From: Nitrospira sp.
Lineage (GTDB): Bacteria > Nitrospirota > Nitrospiria > Nitrospirales > Nitrospiraceae
NCBI GenBank assembly: GCA_015904075.1
Contig: JABMDH010000029.1
Location: forward strand, 2,697-12,274
DNA length: 9,578 nucleotides
Direction of reading: 5' to 3'
The translations under genes and the position numbers were made by a program. The notes under the pieces were generated by a model that saw nothing but the letters and a program-made list of their open reading frames with translations, was not told where the DNA came from and did no database searches. This document shows, piece by piece, positions 1 through 6,070 of the stretch; the first letter of the stretch is position 1, and each line of letters starts with the position of its first letter.

Positions 1-422
1 ATCCCGGAGAAGTTGACTTTGCTTCCATGGGTCAGATGCCCCCCTTGGGCCAGATCCATCCCGAGTATCGTGTCACCCGGCTTCAATACCGACAGGTAAG
101 CCGCCATGTTGGCCTGGAAACCGGAATGCGGTTGCACGTTGACGTGCTCGGCTCCGAAGATCTCCCTGCACCGCTGAATCGCCAGGTCTTCGACCGTGTC
201 GGCATGCTGACACCCGCCGTAATACCGTCTACCGGGATACCCCTCCGCATACTTGTTGGTCAACACAGAACCCTGTGCGGCCAACACAGCGGGACTGGCA
301 AAGTTTTCCGAGGCAATCAACAGCAGCTTGTCTCGCTGCCGCGTTTCTTCCGCCTCAATCGCCGCGTAGACATCAGGGTCCGCGGATTTCAGAACATCGG
401 CTGATCCGATTCCCTCGTACAT
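1..422 (-). CDS. glyA: Serine hydroxymethyltransferase, copy A, N-terminal part (runs off the left edge)
   Basis: This is the first 140 codons of a second glyA; the rest lies beyond position 1. GlyA is a cytosolic PLP enzyme that interconverts serine and glycine with transfer of a one-carbon unit to tetrahydrofolate. The reading frame starts [12 protein letters not shown], 11 nt after the rplI stop, with a purine-rich AAGAGAG before the ATG. It carries the SHMT hallmarks [22 protein letters not shown] and GGHLTHG. Against the complete copy at 2541-3803 I count six residue differences in 140 codons (V8A, T10V, N13S, K65R, K86R, S102F), although DNA divergence is near 8%, so most changes are silent. 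S102F is odd: it replaces the serine of the near-invariant HSGSQAN motif that helps hold the PLP phosphate. The copy may be decaying, come from another strain, or contain a sequence error. Whether it is full length cannot be seen. Confidence 0.9.
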   Translation of the reverse strand, partial: MYEGIGSADVLKSADPDVYAAIEAEETRQRDKLLLIASENFASPAVLAAQGSVLTNKYAEGYPGRRYYGGCQHADTVEDLAIQRCREIFGAEHVNVQPHSGFQANMAAYLSVLKPGDTILGMDLAQGGHLTHGSKVNFSG

Positions 423-529
423 TTTGTTCTCTCTTAATCCTGCGGCTGGGCCGGCACTTCAACTTCCTGTTTCTTCACGACACACACAGTCACCGTGGCC
501 GTCACATCTCTCGGCATCTTGATGGGCAC
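1..529 (-). repeat. Diverged direct repeat, copy A (rplI 3' end plus glyA 5' end)
   Basis: This pairs with 3382-3909 in the same orientation. By hand I count 44 substitutions and one single-base gap over 529 positions, about 92% identity, mostly silent changes. The repeat is cut by the window edge on the left, so its true extent into glyA is unknown. The 50 bases next to the right boundary (480-529) are identical in both copies. Confidence 0.93.
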
Positions 530-910
530 CGTGACGGTTCCCAATTCCTTGATCGGCTGCCCCAATTGAATCTTCCGCCGGTCCACCGTGAAGCCTTGCG
601 CGGCCAACCCTTCAGCAATATCCTTGACCGTCACCGAACCGAACATCTTGTCGTCTTTGCCCACTTGCGCCTCGATGGTCAGCGTCACCGCCGACACCTT
701 CTTGGCATGAGTCTCGATCTCCAGCTTTTCCTTCTTGGCCTTTTCCGCCGCCGCCCGTTTAGCGTGCTCGAAGGCTTTGATACTCCGGCTGTCAGCTTCA
801 ACCGCTTTACGGCGAGGCAGCAGGAAGTTCCTGGCAAATCCATCGGCCACGTTGATGACATCGCCGAGATGCCCCACCCCGTCCATCGTCTCTTGCAGAA
901 TGACTTTCAT
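434..910 (-). CDS. rplI: 50S ribosomal protein L9
   Basis: This encodes L9 of the large ribosomal subunit, 158 residues (E. coli L9 has 149), complete. It starts [17 protein letters not shown] and has the L9 signature region [20 protein letters not shown] at residues ~13-32 in the N-terminal 23S rRNA-binding domain. A long charged linking helix (~40-75, rich in A, K and E) follows, then the C-terminal domain ending EVPAQPQD. The start at 910 is chosen because the protein aligns from MKVIL and AGAAGGAG lies 8 nt upstream; the open frame continues further up without L9-like sequence. It sits between a truncated kbl (77 bp upstream) and glyA (11 nt downstream), so it is probably co-transcribed with glyA. 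It is the only complete rplI in the window; a second 3' end is fused to tdh at 3820-3909. Confidence 0.96.
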   Translation of the reverse strand: MKVILQETMDGVGHLGDVINVADGFARNFLLPRRKAVEADSRSIKAFEHAKRAAAEKAKKEKLEIETHAKKVSAVTLTIEAQVGKDDKMFGSVTVKDIAEGLAAQGFTVDRRKIQLGQPIKELGTVTVPIKMPRDVTATVTVCVVKKQEVEVPAQPQD

Positions 911-918
911 ACCCCTCG

Positions 919-938
919 CTCCTTCTCTGAGAAAGGAG
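919..938 (-). promoter_or_regulatory. Hairpin that could mask the rplI ribosome binding site
   Basis: On the minus strand CTCCTT, an 8-nt loop and AAGGAG form a perfect 6-bp stem. The 3' arm is the Shine-Dalgarno sequence of rplI. Pairing would occlude ribosome entry. This is seen in sequence only. A 6-bp stem is weak evidence, since any CTCC-rich stretch near an SD would give one. Confidence 0.25.
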
Positions 939-986
939 TGGAGAATACTGGGACGACTGCAAAAAGTCAATTCGGATCGGCAGGTT

Positions 987-1796
987 TCACTGAATGACGG
1001 CCAGCGCCCGACCCACCTTCGCAAAGGCCTCCACAGCCTGTTCCAGCTGAACTCTCGTATGGGCCGCCGACATCTGGACACGAATTCTTGCCCGGCCTTC
1101 GGGAACAACGGGGTAGCTGAATCCGACCACGTACACGCCCTCGTTCAGCAGCGCCTCGGCCATCGAGGTGGCGAGGGCCGCCTCGCCCAACATGACAGGA
1201 ATAATAGGATGTTCGCCGGGAATGAGACGGAATCCCAGCGCAGTCAGCTGGGTGCGAAAAAACACCGCGTTGGCGTGGAGCCGCTCACGCAACTCATCGC
1301 CTTTTGACACAAGATCAAGCGCACATAAGGCTCCGGTGGCCACAATAGGCGGAAGCGCATTCGAGAACAAATAGGGTCTCGACCGCTGGCGAAGCAATTC
1401 AACGATCTCAGCCTTGCCTGATGTAAATCCTCCCGTGGCCCCACCCAGCGTCTTTCCCAGAGTACTTGTAACGATGTCCACGCGATCAGCCAGACCGTAA
1501 TGAGCCGGGGTGCCACGCCCCTGAGGGCCAAGGACACCGGTCGCATGGCTGTCGTCTACCACCACCGCCGCATGGTACCGCTCGGCAAGCTCGACAATCC
1601 GGTCAAGCCTGGCCAGATCCCCATCCATCGAAAACACTCCATCGGTCACGATGAGCCGCAACCGGCTGTTTTGCGATGCCTTCAACCGCTCTTCAAGCTC
1701 ACTCATGTCCGAATGGGCATATCGCAATCGTGTCGCCTTACAAAGCCGGATACCGTCAATCAGGCTGGCATGGTTCAACGCATCGCTAATGACCTC
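987..1796 (-). pseudogene. kbl: 2-amino-3-ketobutyrate CoA ligase (glycine C-acetyltransferase), N-terminus missing
   Basis: Kbl is the PLP enzyme that cleaves 2-amino-3-ketobutyrate (made by Tdh from threonine) with CoA to glycine and acetyl-CoA. The homologous part runs from VISDALNHASLIDG to the natural end GRALAVIQ, 269 codons. It corresponds to residues ~129-398 of E. coli Kbl. The PLP lysine region TSTLGKTLGG, the DGVFSMDG and VVDDSHATG motifs, QRSRPYLFSNALPP and the C-terminal QMSAAHT are all intact. The first ~128 residues, including the substrate/PLP contacts before VISDAL, are absent. Upstream sequence switches at about 1790-1800 to the start of an unrelated gene in another frame. 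A start at 1826 would add only foreign-frame residues (MRTTLLCGSLE). The product is very unlikely to be active. The loss of the 5' end is a rearrangement, with no frameshift or stop inside the remaining gene, so it is recent or an assembly join. Confidence 0.88.
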
Positions 1797-1935
1797 CAAC
1801 GATCCGCACAAGAGGGTCGTCCGCAAAGATTTCCATCAGCGCCGTGCCGCCACGGCCTGCGCCGATGATGGCGACATTGGTGGTGCCGAAACTCGTCTTT
1901 TTCCGCCGATTGCGCTGAGATTGCAGGGTGGCCAT
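1786..1935 (-). pseudogene. 5' fragment of a Rossmann-fold NAD-binding protein gene, broken at the kbl junction
   Basis: The 49-codon frame begins MATLQSQRNRRKK and runs into a Rossmann first strand and glycine turn (VAIIGAGRGG, residues 21-30), helix TALMEIFAD and second strand LVRIVG. This is the beginning of a dinucleotide-binding domain as found in homoserine-dehydrogenase-like domains, some of them at the N-terminus of sensor kinases. At about 1790-1800 the sequence changes to kbl in a different frame, and translation ends at a TAG (1786-1788) two residues after the break. It lies 107 bp downstream of nrdR on the same strand, the position its parent gene would occupy in the unbroken locus. 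What the full-length protein was cannot be told from 46 native residues. Start choice: first ATG after an in-frame TAA; only a weak GGAG lies upstream. Confidence 0.7.
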
Positions 1936-2042
1936 GTCTTCGACGCTCCGCGCACACTGTTCGCTGGGACGGACTAGCGAGGCTGCTTACTTCAGTCGGG
2001 GGTGACGCAGAGAAACGAGAAGGCGGCTCAAAGAACCAGAAC

Positions 2043-2507
2043 TCAACGCTCGCGGCGCTGTTGAGCCAGAACTTTCAGCTCATCCATGAACTGATCAATG
2101 TCCTTGAACTCACGATACACGGACGCAAACCGGACATAGGCGACCTGATCCAGCTGATGCAGTTCTTTCATCACTTCCTCGCCCACCACCCGGCTTTTAA
2201 TTTCGCTCTCGCCCATTTCCTGGATCCGCTTTTCAATCCGATCGGCTGCATCTTCGATCGTCGCAGTGCTGATCGGCCGTTTCTCACAGGCTTTCTTGAT
2301 CCCGGAAAGAATCTTGGCTCGGTCGAATGACTCGCGGCGGCCGTCTTTCTTGACGACGACAGGGAGAATCTCCTCGACCCGCTCATATGTGGTGTAGCGG
2401 CGGCGGCACCCAATGCACTCGCGGCGGCGGCGGATGACTTCGCCTTCCTTGGCCATCCGCGAGTCGACCACCTTGTCTTCCAGCTCATCGCAGAAGGGAC
2501 ATTTCAC
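2043..2507 (-). CDS. nrdR: Transcriptional repressor NrdR
   Basis: NrdR is a cytosolic zinc-ribbon/ATP-cone repressor that senses ATP/dATP and shuts down ribonucleotide reductase genes by binding NrdR boxes. The 154-residue product has the usual length and starts [17 protein letters not shown]. Zinc ligands are C3, C6, C31 and C34 (CPFC ... CIGC), followed by [11 protein letters not shown]. The ATP-cone spans roughly residues 49-139 ([16 protein letters not shown] ... [16 protein letters not shown]). It lies 33 bp downstream of glyA on the same strand, a spacing that suggests one transcript. The Shine-Dalgarno is poor. No ribonucleotide reductase gene and no evident NrdR-box pair was seen in this window, so its targets are elsewhere. 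Identification is secure. Confidence 0.96.
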   Translation of the reverse strand: MKCPFCDELEDKVVDSRMAKEGEVIRRRRECIGCRRRYTTYERVEEILPVVVKKDGRRESFDRAKILSGIKKACEKRPISTATIEDAADRIEKRIQEMGESEIKSRVVGEEVMKELHQLDQVAYVRFASVYREFKDIDQFMDELKVLAQQRRER

Positions 2508-2540
2508 AGGCGGTGACCCTGGCTCATGAATGGGGACTCG

Positions 2541-3803
2541 TCAGTAGGAATGAAAGATAGGGAACCGGTTGCACAGTGCTTTCGCTTCCAGGCGAACTTC
2601 TTCCAGCACCGCCGGTTCTTGCCGATGCTGCAGCACACGATCGACCAGCGTCACAATGTGTTTCATCTCCGGCTCCCGCATCCCTCGCGTCGAGACGATC
2701 GGAGAACCCAGCCGGATGCCGCTGGCGACCGCCGGCGGCTTTTCATCGTAGGGGACAGCATTCTTGTTCAGGATGATGCCGGCCGCATCAAGAGCGGCAT
2801 CGGCGTCCTTGCCCGTAATCCCCTTATTCGAGAGATTGACTAACATGAGATGTGTATCGGTCCCGCCGGAAACGATCTTGTACCCGTGATCCATCAACCC
2901 CTGTGCCAACGCTTTCGCATTGGTCAGGACCTGCTGCTGGTAGCGTTTGAACGAGGGAGACAAGGCTTCCTTGAACGCGACGGCTTTGGCCGCAATCACA
3001 TGCATGAGAGGCCCGCCCTGCAGGCCTGGGAACACCAGCTTGTCGACGCCCTTCGCATACTCGGCCTTGCACATCGTGACCCCGCCGCGCGGGCCCCGAA
3101 GAGTCTTATGGGTCGTCGTAGTGACAAAATCCGCATAGGGTACGGGATTGGGATGCAGCCCTGCGGCAATAAGACCGGCAATGTGGGCAATATCGACCAG
3201 CAAATAGGCGCCAACCGATTTGGCGATGGCTTGAAATCGCGGGAAGTCCAATACGCGGGCATAGGCACTGGCACCGACCACGATCATGCGGGGCCTGCAT
3301 TCTTCGGCGGCTTTCTGCACCGCATCATAATCGATCGTTTCTGTCTGCCTGTCTACTCCGTATGAAAACACGCGAAAGAGAATCCCGGAGAAATTAACTT
3401 TGCTGCCATGGGTCAGATGCCCACCTTGGGCCAGATCCATCCCGAGAATCGTGTCACCCGGCTTCAATACCGACAGGTAGGCCGCCATGTTGGCCTGTGA
3501 ACCGGAATGCGGCTGCACATTGACGTGCTCGGCTCCAAAGATCTCTTTGCACCGCTGAATCGCCAGGTCTTCGACCGTGTCGGCGTGCTGACACCCGCCG
3601 TAGTACCGTTTTCCGGGATACCCCTCTGCATACTTGTTCGTCAGGACAGACCCCTGCGCGGCCAACACAGCAGGACTGGCAAAGTTTTCCGAGGCAATCA
3701 AGAGCAGCTTGTCTCGCTGCCGCGTTTCTTCTGCCTCAATCGCCGCGTAGACATCGGGGTCCGCGTTTTTCAAAGTGTCCACTGATCCGATTCCTTCGTA
3801 CAT
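2541..3803 (-). CDS. glyA: Serine hydroxymethyltransferase, copy B, complete
   Basis: This is a complete 420-residue SHMT, normal for bacteria. It makes glycine and 5,10-methylene-tetrahydrofolate from serine (reversible), the main entry of one-carbon units. Visible motifs: IASENF (36-41), [13 protein letters not shown] (58-70), the PLP-phosphate loop HSGSQAN (99-105), GGHLTHG (127-133), VDIAHIAGL (203-211) with D204 and H207 around the cofactor, and [14 protein letters not shown] (228-241) with Schiff-base lysine K233. The start at 3803 (MYEGIGS) matches family N-termini and copy A; an ATG 13 codons upstream lies inside the preceding rplI-derived sequence and is rejected. It begins 16 nt after the stop of the Tdh-L9 fusion and is followed 33 bp later by nrdR. 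All catalytic residues seen are intact, unlike copy A, so this is the likely functional copy. Confidence 0.96.
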   Translation of the reverse strand: MYEGIGSVDTLKNADPDVYAAIEAEETRQRDKLLLIASENFASPAVLAAQGSVLTNKYAEGYPGKRYYGGCQHADTVEDLAIQRCKEIFGAEHVNVQPHSGSQANMAAYLSVLKPGDTILGMDLAQGGHLTHGSKVNFSGILFRVFSYGVDRQTETIDYDAVQKAAEECRPRMIVVGASAYARVLDFPRFQAIAKSVGAYLLVDIAHIAGLIAAGLHPNPVPYADFVTTTTHKTLRGPRGGVTMCKAEYAKGVDKLVFPGLQGGPLMHVIAAKAVAFKEALSPSFKRYQQQVLTNAKALAQGLMDHGYKIVSGGTDTHLMLVNLSNKGITGKDADAALDAAGIILNKNAVPYDEKPPAVASGIRLGSPIVSTRGMREPEMKHIVTLVDRVLQHRQEPAVLEEVRLEAKALCNRFPIFHSY

Positions 3804-3909
3804 CTCGTTCTCTCTTGTCCTACGGCTGGGCCGGTGCTTCAACTTCCTGCTTCTTCACCACACACACAGTCACCGTGGCCGTCACATCTCTCGGCATCTT
3901 GATGGGCAC
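3382..3909 (-). repeat. Diverged direct repeat, copy B (rplI 3' end plus glyA 5' end)
   Basis: Partner of 1-529. Its right boundary coincides with the tdh/rplI fusion point. On the left, homology would be expected to continue along glyA, but the partner runs out of the window. The separation of about 3.38 kb would be the duplicated unit length if this is a real tandem duplication with an internal deletion. Confidence 0.93.
3820..3909 (-). pseudogene. rplI: 3' end of a second rplI, fused in frame to tdh
   Basis: The last 29 codons of an L9 gene, matching codons ~128-156 of the complete rplI at 434-910. One residue differs (EVEAPAQP versus EVEVPAQP), and a CAG to TAG change ends the protein two residues early. 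Homology to the complete copy stops sharply at 3909/529. The shared GTGCCC at the boundary may be junction microhomology between tdh and rplI. Confidence 0.85.
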
Positions 3910-4842
3910 ATTCAGACCTGCCTTAAAGAGCCCCGCCAGCCTATACCACGTCCCAAACAAATGCCGGCCCGTCACTCCATACACACGAATGCCCTTAAAA
4001 ATGATTTCGTTCGGAAGGTCGAAGCACACCTGGCCGGTCGGAATCCCGAAGAGGGTCACCCGCCCGCCGTTCTTGACAGCGCGAAACGCTTGGTGCAACG
4101 CAGTCGGGTCGCCCGACATTTCCAGTGCTGCATCAACACCTTCGCCGGCCGTCAACTCGCAAATCGCCTCATTGACTGCCTCCGGATGACCGGTTTTCAC
4201 ATTCACCGTAAGGTCCGCACCCACTTGTTTGGCCAATCCCAGCCGATACTCGCTCGTATCGGTCGCGATAATGACAGCCGCGCCCGATACCCGAGCAATG
4301 GCGATCGCAAATAAACCGGTCGGCCCGCATCCCGTTACCAGGACCGTATGGCCGGTAAGATCTTCGGCGAGAGCGGCATCGACGGCGTTTCCGAGGGGCT
4401 CCTGAACACAGGCGAACTCCGGAGGAATCTCCGCAGCGGTGCGCCACAAGACGCCTTCAGGCAGTGCGACATACTCGGCATACGAGCCATCGCAATCGAG
4501 GCCGAGAATTCGATACTGTTTGCAGACATGCGCCTGCCCGGTTCGGCATTGAAAACACACCCCGCATGTAATGTGCGATTCGGCTGCGACATAATCGCCG
4601 ACCTTCACCAACGACACCTCGCGCCCAGCCTCCACCACATGGCCGCACAACTCATGGCCAATGATACGAGGAGGCTGCACGCGCCCTTGAGCCCACGCAT
4701 CCCAACGATAAATATGGGCGTCAGTTCCACACAGCGAGGTCGCAGCAACCTTGACGACAACCTCGCGCGGACCGGGAGTGGGGTCCGGCCAACTCGTCGC
4801 CGTCAAACCCGGAGCGGCCATTGTTTTAACCAGGGCCCTCAT
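3820..4842 (-). CDS. tdh: L-threonine 3-dehydrogenase with its C-terminus replaced by a ribosomal L9 tail
   Basis: Tdh is a zinc medium-chain dehydrogenase that oxidises threonine to 2-amino-3-ketobutyrate with NAD, the step before Kbl. Residues 1-311 follow Tdh: [15 protein letters not shown] with catalytic C38, GHE (H63, E64), structural zinc cysteines C93, C96, C99 and C107, NAD-binding loop GCGPTG (171-176), [23 protein letters not shown] and [15 protein letters not shown]. From about residue 312 the native ending (~30 residues in E. coli Tdh, total 341) is gone. It is replaced in frame by the last 29 residues of L9 ([10 protein letters not shown] ... EAPAQP), so the length of 340 looks normal by accident. 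The lost part completes the catalytic-domain fold, so activity is doubtful. No Shine-Dalgarno precedes the ATG. Its gene is divergent from the TonB-family gene and heads the minus-strand series. Confidence 0.9.
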   Translation of the reverse strand: MRALVKTMAAPGLTATSWPDPTPGPREVVVKVAATSLCGTDAHIYRWDAWAQGRVQPPRIIGHELCGHVVEAGREVSLVKVGDYVAAESHITCGVCFQCRTGQAHVCKQYRILGLDCDGSYAEYVALPEGVLWRTAAEIPPEFACVQEPLGNAVDAALAEDLTGHTVLVTGCGPTGLFAIAIARVSGAAVIIATDTSEYRLGLAKQVGADLTVNVKTGHPEAVNEAICELTAGEGVDAALEMSGDPTALHQAFRAVKNGGRVTLFGIPTGQVCFDLPNEIIFKGIRVYGVTGRHLFGTWYRLAGLFKAGLNVPIKMPRDVTATVTVCVVKKQEVEAPAQP

Positions 4843-4856
4843 AGAACTATTCTATA
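4841..4856 (-). promoter_or_regulatory. Perfect inverted repeat and -10-like element overlapping the tdh start codon
   Basis: ATAGAA-CTA-TTCTAT (4841-4855) is a perfect 6-bp inverted repeat with a 3-bp spacer that includes part of the tdh start codon. On the minus strand the same bases read TATAGAAT (4856-4849), a good -10 candidate ending six bases before the ATG. This would give a leaderless or nearly leaderless tdh mRNA, in line with the absence of a Shine-Dalgarno. No convincing -35 hexamer was found. An operator covering the -10 is an inference. Confidence 0.4.
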
Positions 4857-5010
4857 CCAACTGCGTACATTGGGCATCCTGATCCGCACAACACTGTTCG
4901 TATAGCCATCCATCCGTGCAAGCCCCAAAGCATTTACCAATACACGATCATGTCCATCCGGGTTAAAACTGGTTGCGCACCATCGCCACGATGAGTAGGA
5001 TGCCGAGAAC
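4843..5010. other. Divergent intergenic region between tdh and the TonB-family gene
   Basis: A 168-bp gap between oppositely oriented genes, so it must hold promoters for both if both are expressed. On the minus side there is the -10-like element and inverted repeat described above. On the plus side no hexamer pair stands out; a weak AGTAGGA ten bases before 5011 is the only ribosome-binding candidate. No RNA gene was recognised. Confidence 0.5.
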
Positions 5011-5982
5011 ATGCGCCTTCCATGCTTTCGATCTGTTGCCCTCATGGCCGGCCTTTTCTGGGCATGCTTGGGTGGGCCTGTCTTCCAGCCGGAACTTCAC
5101 GCCGCGTCCCATTCCAATGCGGGACAACCGGGCTCACAGGGAAACCACCAGGTCGTCTTCGATTTTGCCGGCTTGGATGCTTCCGGAGATATCCGTGTTG
5201 GCAACCCGCTGAAATTGTCGTTGACGCTCTATGGAACGGTTCAGAGCCACACCCCCTTGATCGCCATTTGTGAATCGATCCACTTCGAACGACAGGTCGT
5301 CACCATGGAAGCGGATTCCCGCTCCATGGAAATGCACACCACCGCCATTCTCGAACCCATTGCCCCGGGAAAACTCTCCGTGTCTCCAAAAGCCGCGCGC
5401 ATCCAAGTCACATTCGCTCGGGCTCAGGCCGACAAGAAACCGGAACGGGTGATGAAACGAATCATCTATGTCACCTTGGGAACACCAACACCGCAAAGTA
5501 ACCACGCCGATCTTCCTCCTCCACGTCTGTACGAACCCGGCGAAGAAGACGCCGGAGACGATGACCTTCCACCCGAGGTGACGCCCATTGCCGACAACTC
5601 GCTGGCGGAAGAAAATCTGTTGCCGTTGCCTGCCCCGGGACCGGGACCTGGACCGGCCTATTGGCAGCATGTCAGCACACTCCTCAGCCAAAGCTGGGGC
5701 CGCACGGCGCACCAGGTGCGCCATACTCCGTCGAGCGAAACCGTTCATGTTCGATTTCGCATGTACCCGAACGGGCGAGCTCAGTTGATCCAGATTGAAA
5801 AAGGCTCCGGCTCGCGAGAAATCAACGAGGCCGGCATTTATGCTGTCGTCGATGCGCAGCCATTTCCTCCCTTTCCAGACCACGTGGGATCTGAGCCGGT
5901 CGACGTACATGTACGGATGCGAACCGGCGCACGGCCGAGCCCGCGTGACGTGAGACCGGCTTCAGCATCGACCGCACGCTGA
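5011..5982 (+). CDS. Secreted TonB-family protein (TonB-like C-terminal domain)
   Basis: This is a 323-residue exported protein. Residues ~1-31 look like a signal peptide: basic start, hydrophobic LMAGLFWACLGG, and a possible signal peptidase I site after LHA. FWAC is not a good lipobox. Residues ~46-157 alternate like a beta-sandwich and match no family I recognise. Residues ~165-216 are an acidic, proline-rich linker ending in PAPGPGPGP. Residues ~217-304 resemble the TonB/TolA C-terminal domain: YWQHVSTLLSQSW, VHVRFRMYPNGRAQLIQIEKGSGSRE and INEAGIYAVVDAQPFPPFPD, as in the helix plus beta-hairpin of that fold. True TonB keeps an uncleaved membrane anchor and contacts ExbB/ExbD; no such genes are here, so energy transduction is not implied. 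The start at 5011 is preferred because it gives the full signal sequence; an ATG at 5044 would shorten it. The gene stands 88 bp before the alcohol dehydrogenase gene on the same strand. Confidence 0.75.
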   Translation: MRLPCFRSVALMAGLFWACLGGPVFQPELHAASHSNAGQPGSQGNHQVVFDFAGLDASGDIRVGNPLKLSLTLYGTVQSHTPLIAICESIHFERQVVTMEADSRSMEMHTTAILEPIAPGKLSVSPKAARIQVTFARAQADKKPERVMKRIIYVTLGTPTPQSNHADLPPPRLYEPGEEDAGDDDLPPEVTPIADNSLAEENLLPLPAPGPGPGPAYWQHVSTLLSQSWGRTAHQVRHTPSSETVHVRFRMYPNGRAQLIQIEKGSGSREINEAGIYAVVDAQPFPPFPDHVGSEPVDVHVRMRTGARPSPRDVRPASASTAR

Positions 5983-6070
5983 ATCACAAGGACTTCGGCA
6001 TCGCCCGGAACACGCCACTCGACAACGACAACCTAGCGATGGACGACGACGCGAGACAGCGAGGATCGAT

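Noticed and set aside
27..404. 125-residue plus-strand frame, and its near copy at 3507-3785
   Set aside because: Both are antisense to glyA. Their similarity to each other only reflects the duplicated glyA 5' region.
434..1108. Longer L9 frame with 66 extra N-terminal residues
   Set aside because: The extra part is not L9-like and overlaps the 3' end of kbl. The AGAAGGAG site fixes the start at 910.
1..3909. Insertion sequence or transposon as the cause of the duplication
   Set aside because: No transposase, no terminal inverted repeats and no short target duplications at either junction. The repeated DNA is ordinary housekeeping coding sequence.
4839..5045. 68-residue minus-strand frame upstream of tdh
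   Set aside because: It is in another frame from tdh, crosses the divergent promoter region and the start of the TonB-family gene, has no ribosome binding site and no recognisable sequence.
5134..5910. 258-residue minus-strand open frame opposite the TonB-family gene
   Set aside because: It lies wholly antisense to a frame with a signal peptide and a recognisable C-terminal domain. Its translation shows no family-like motif and has no good ribosome binding site.
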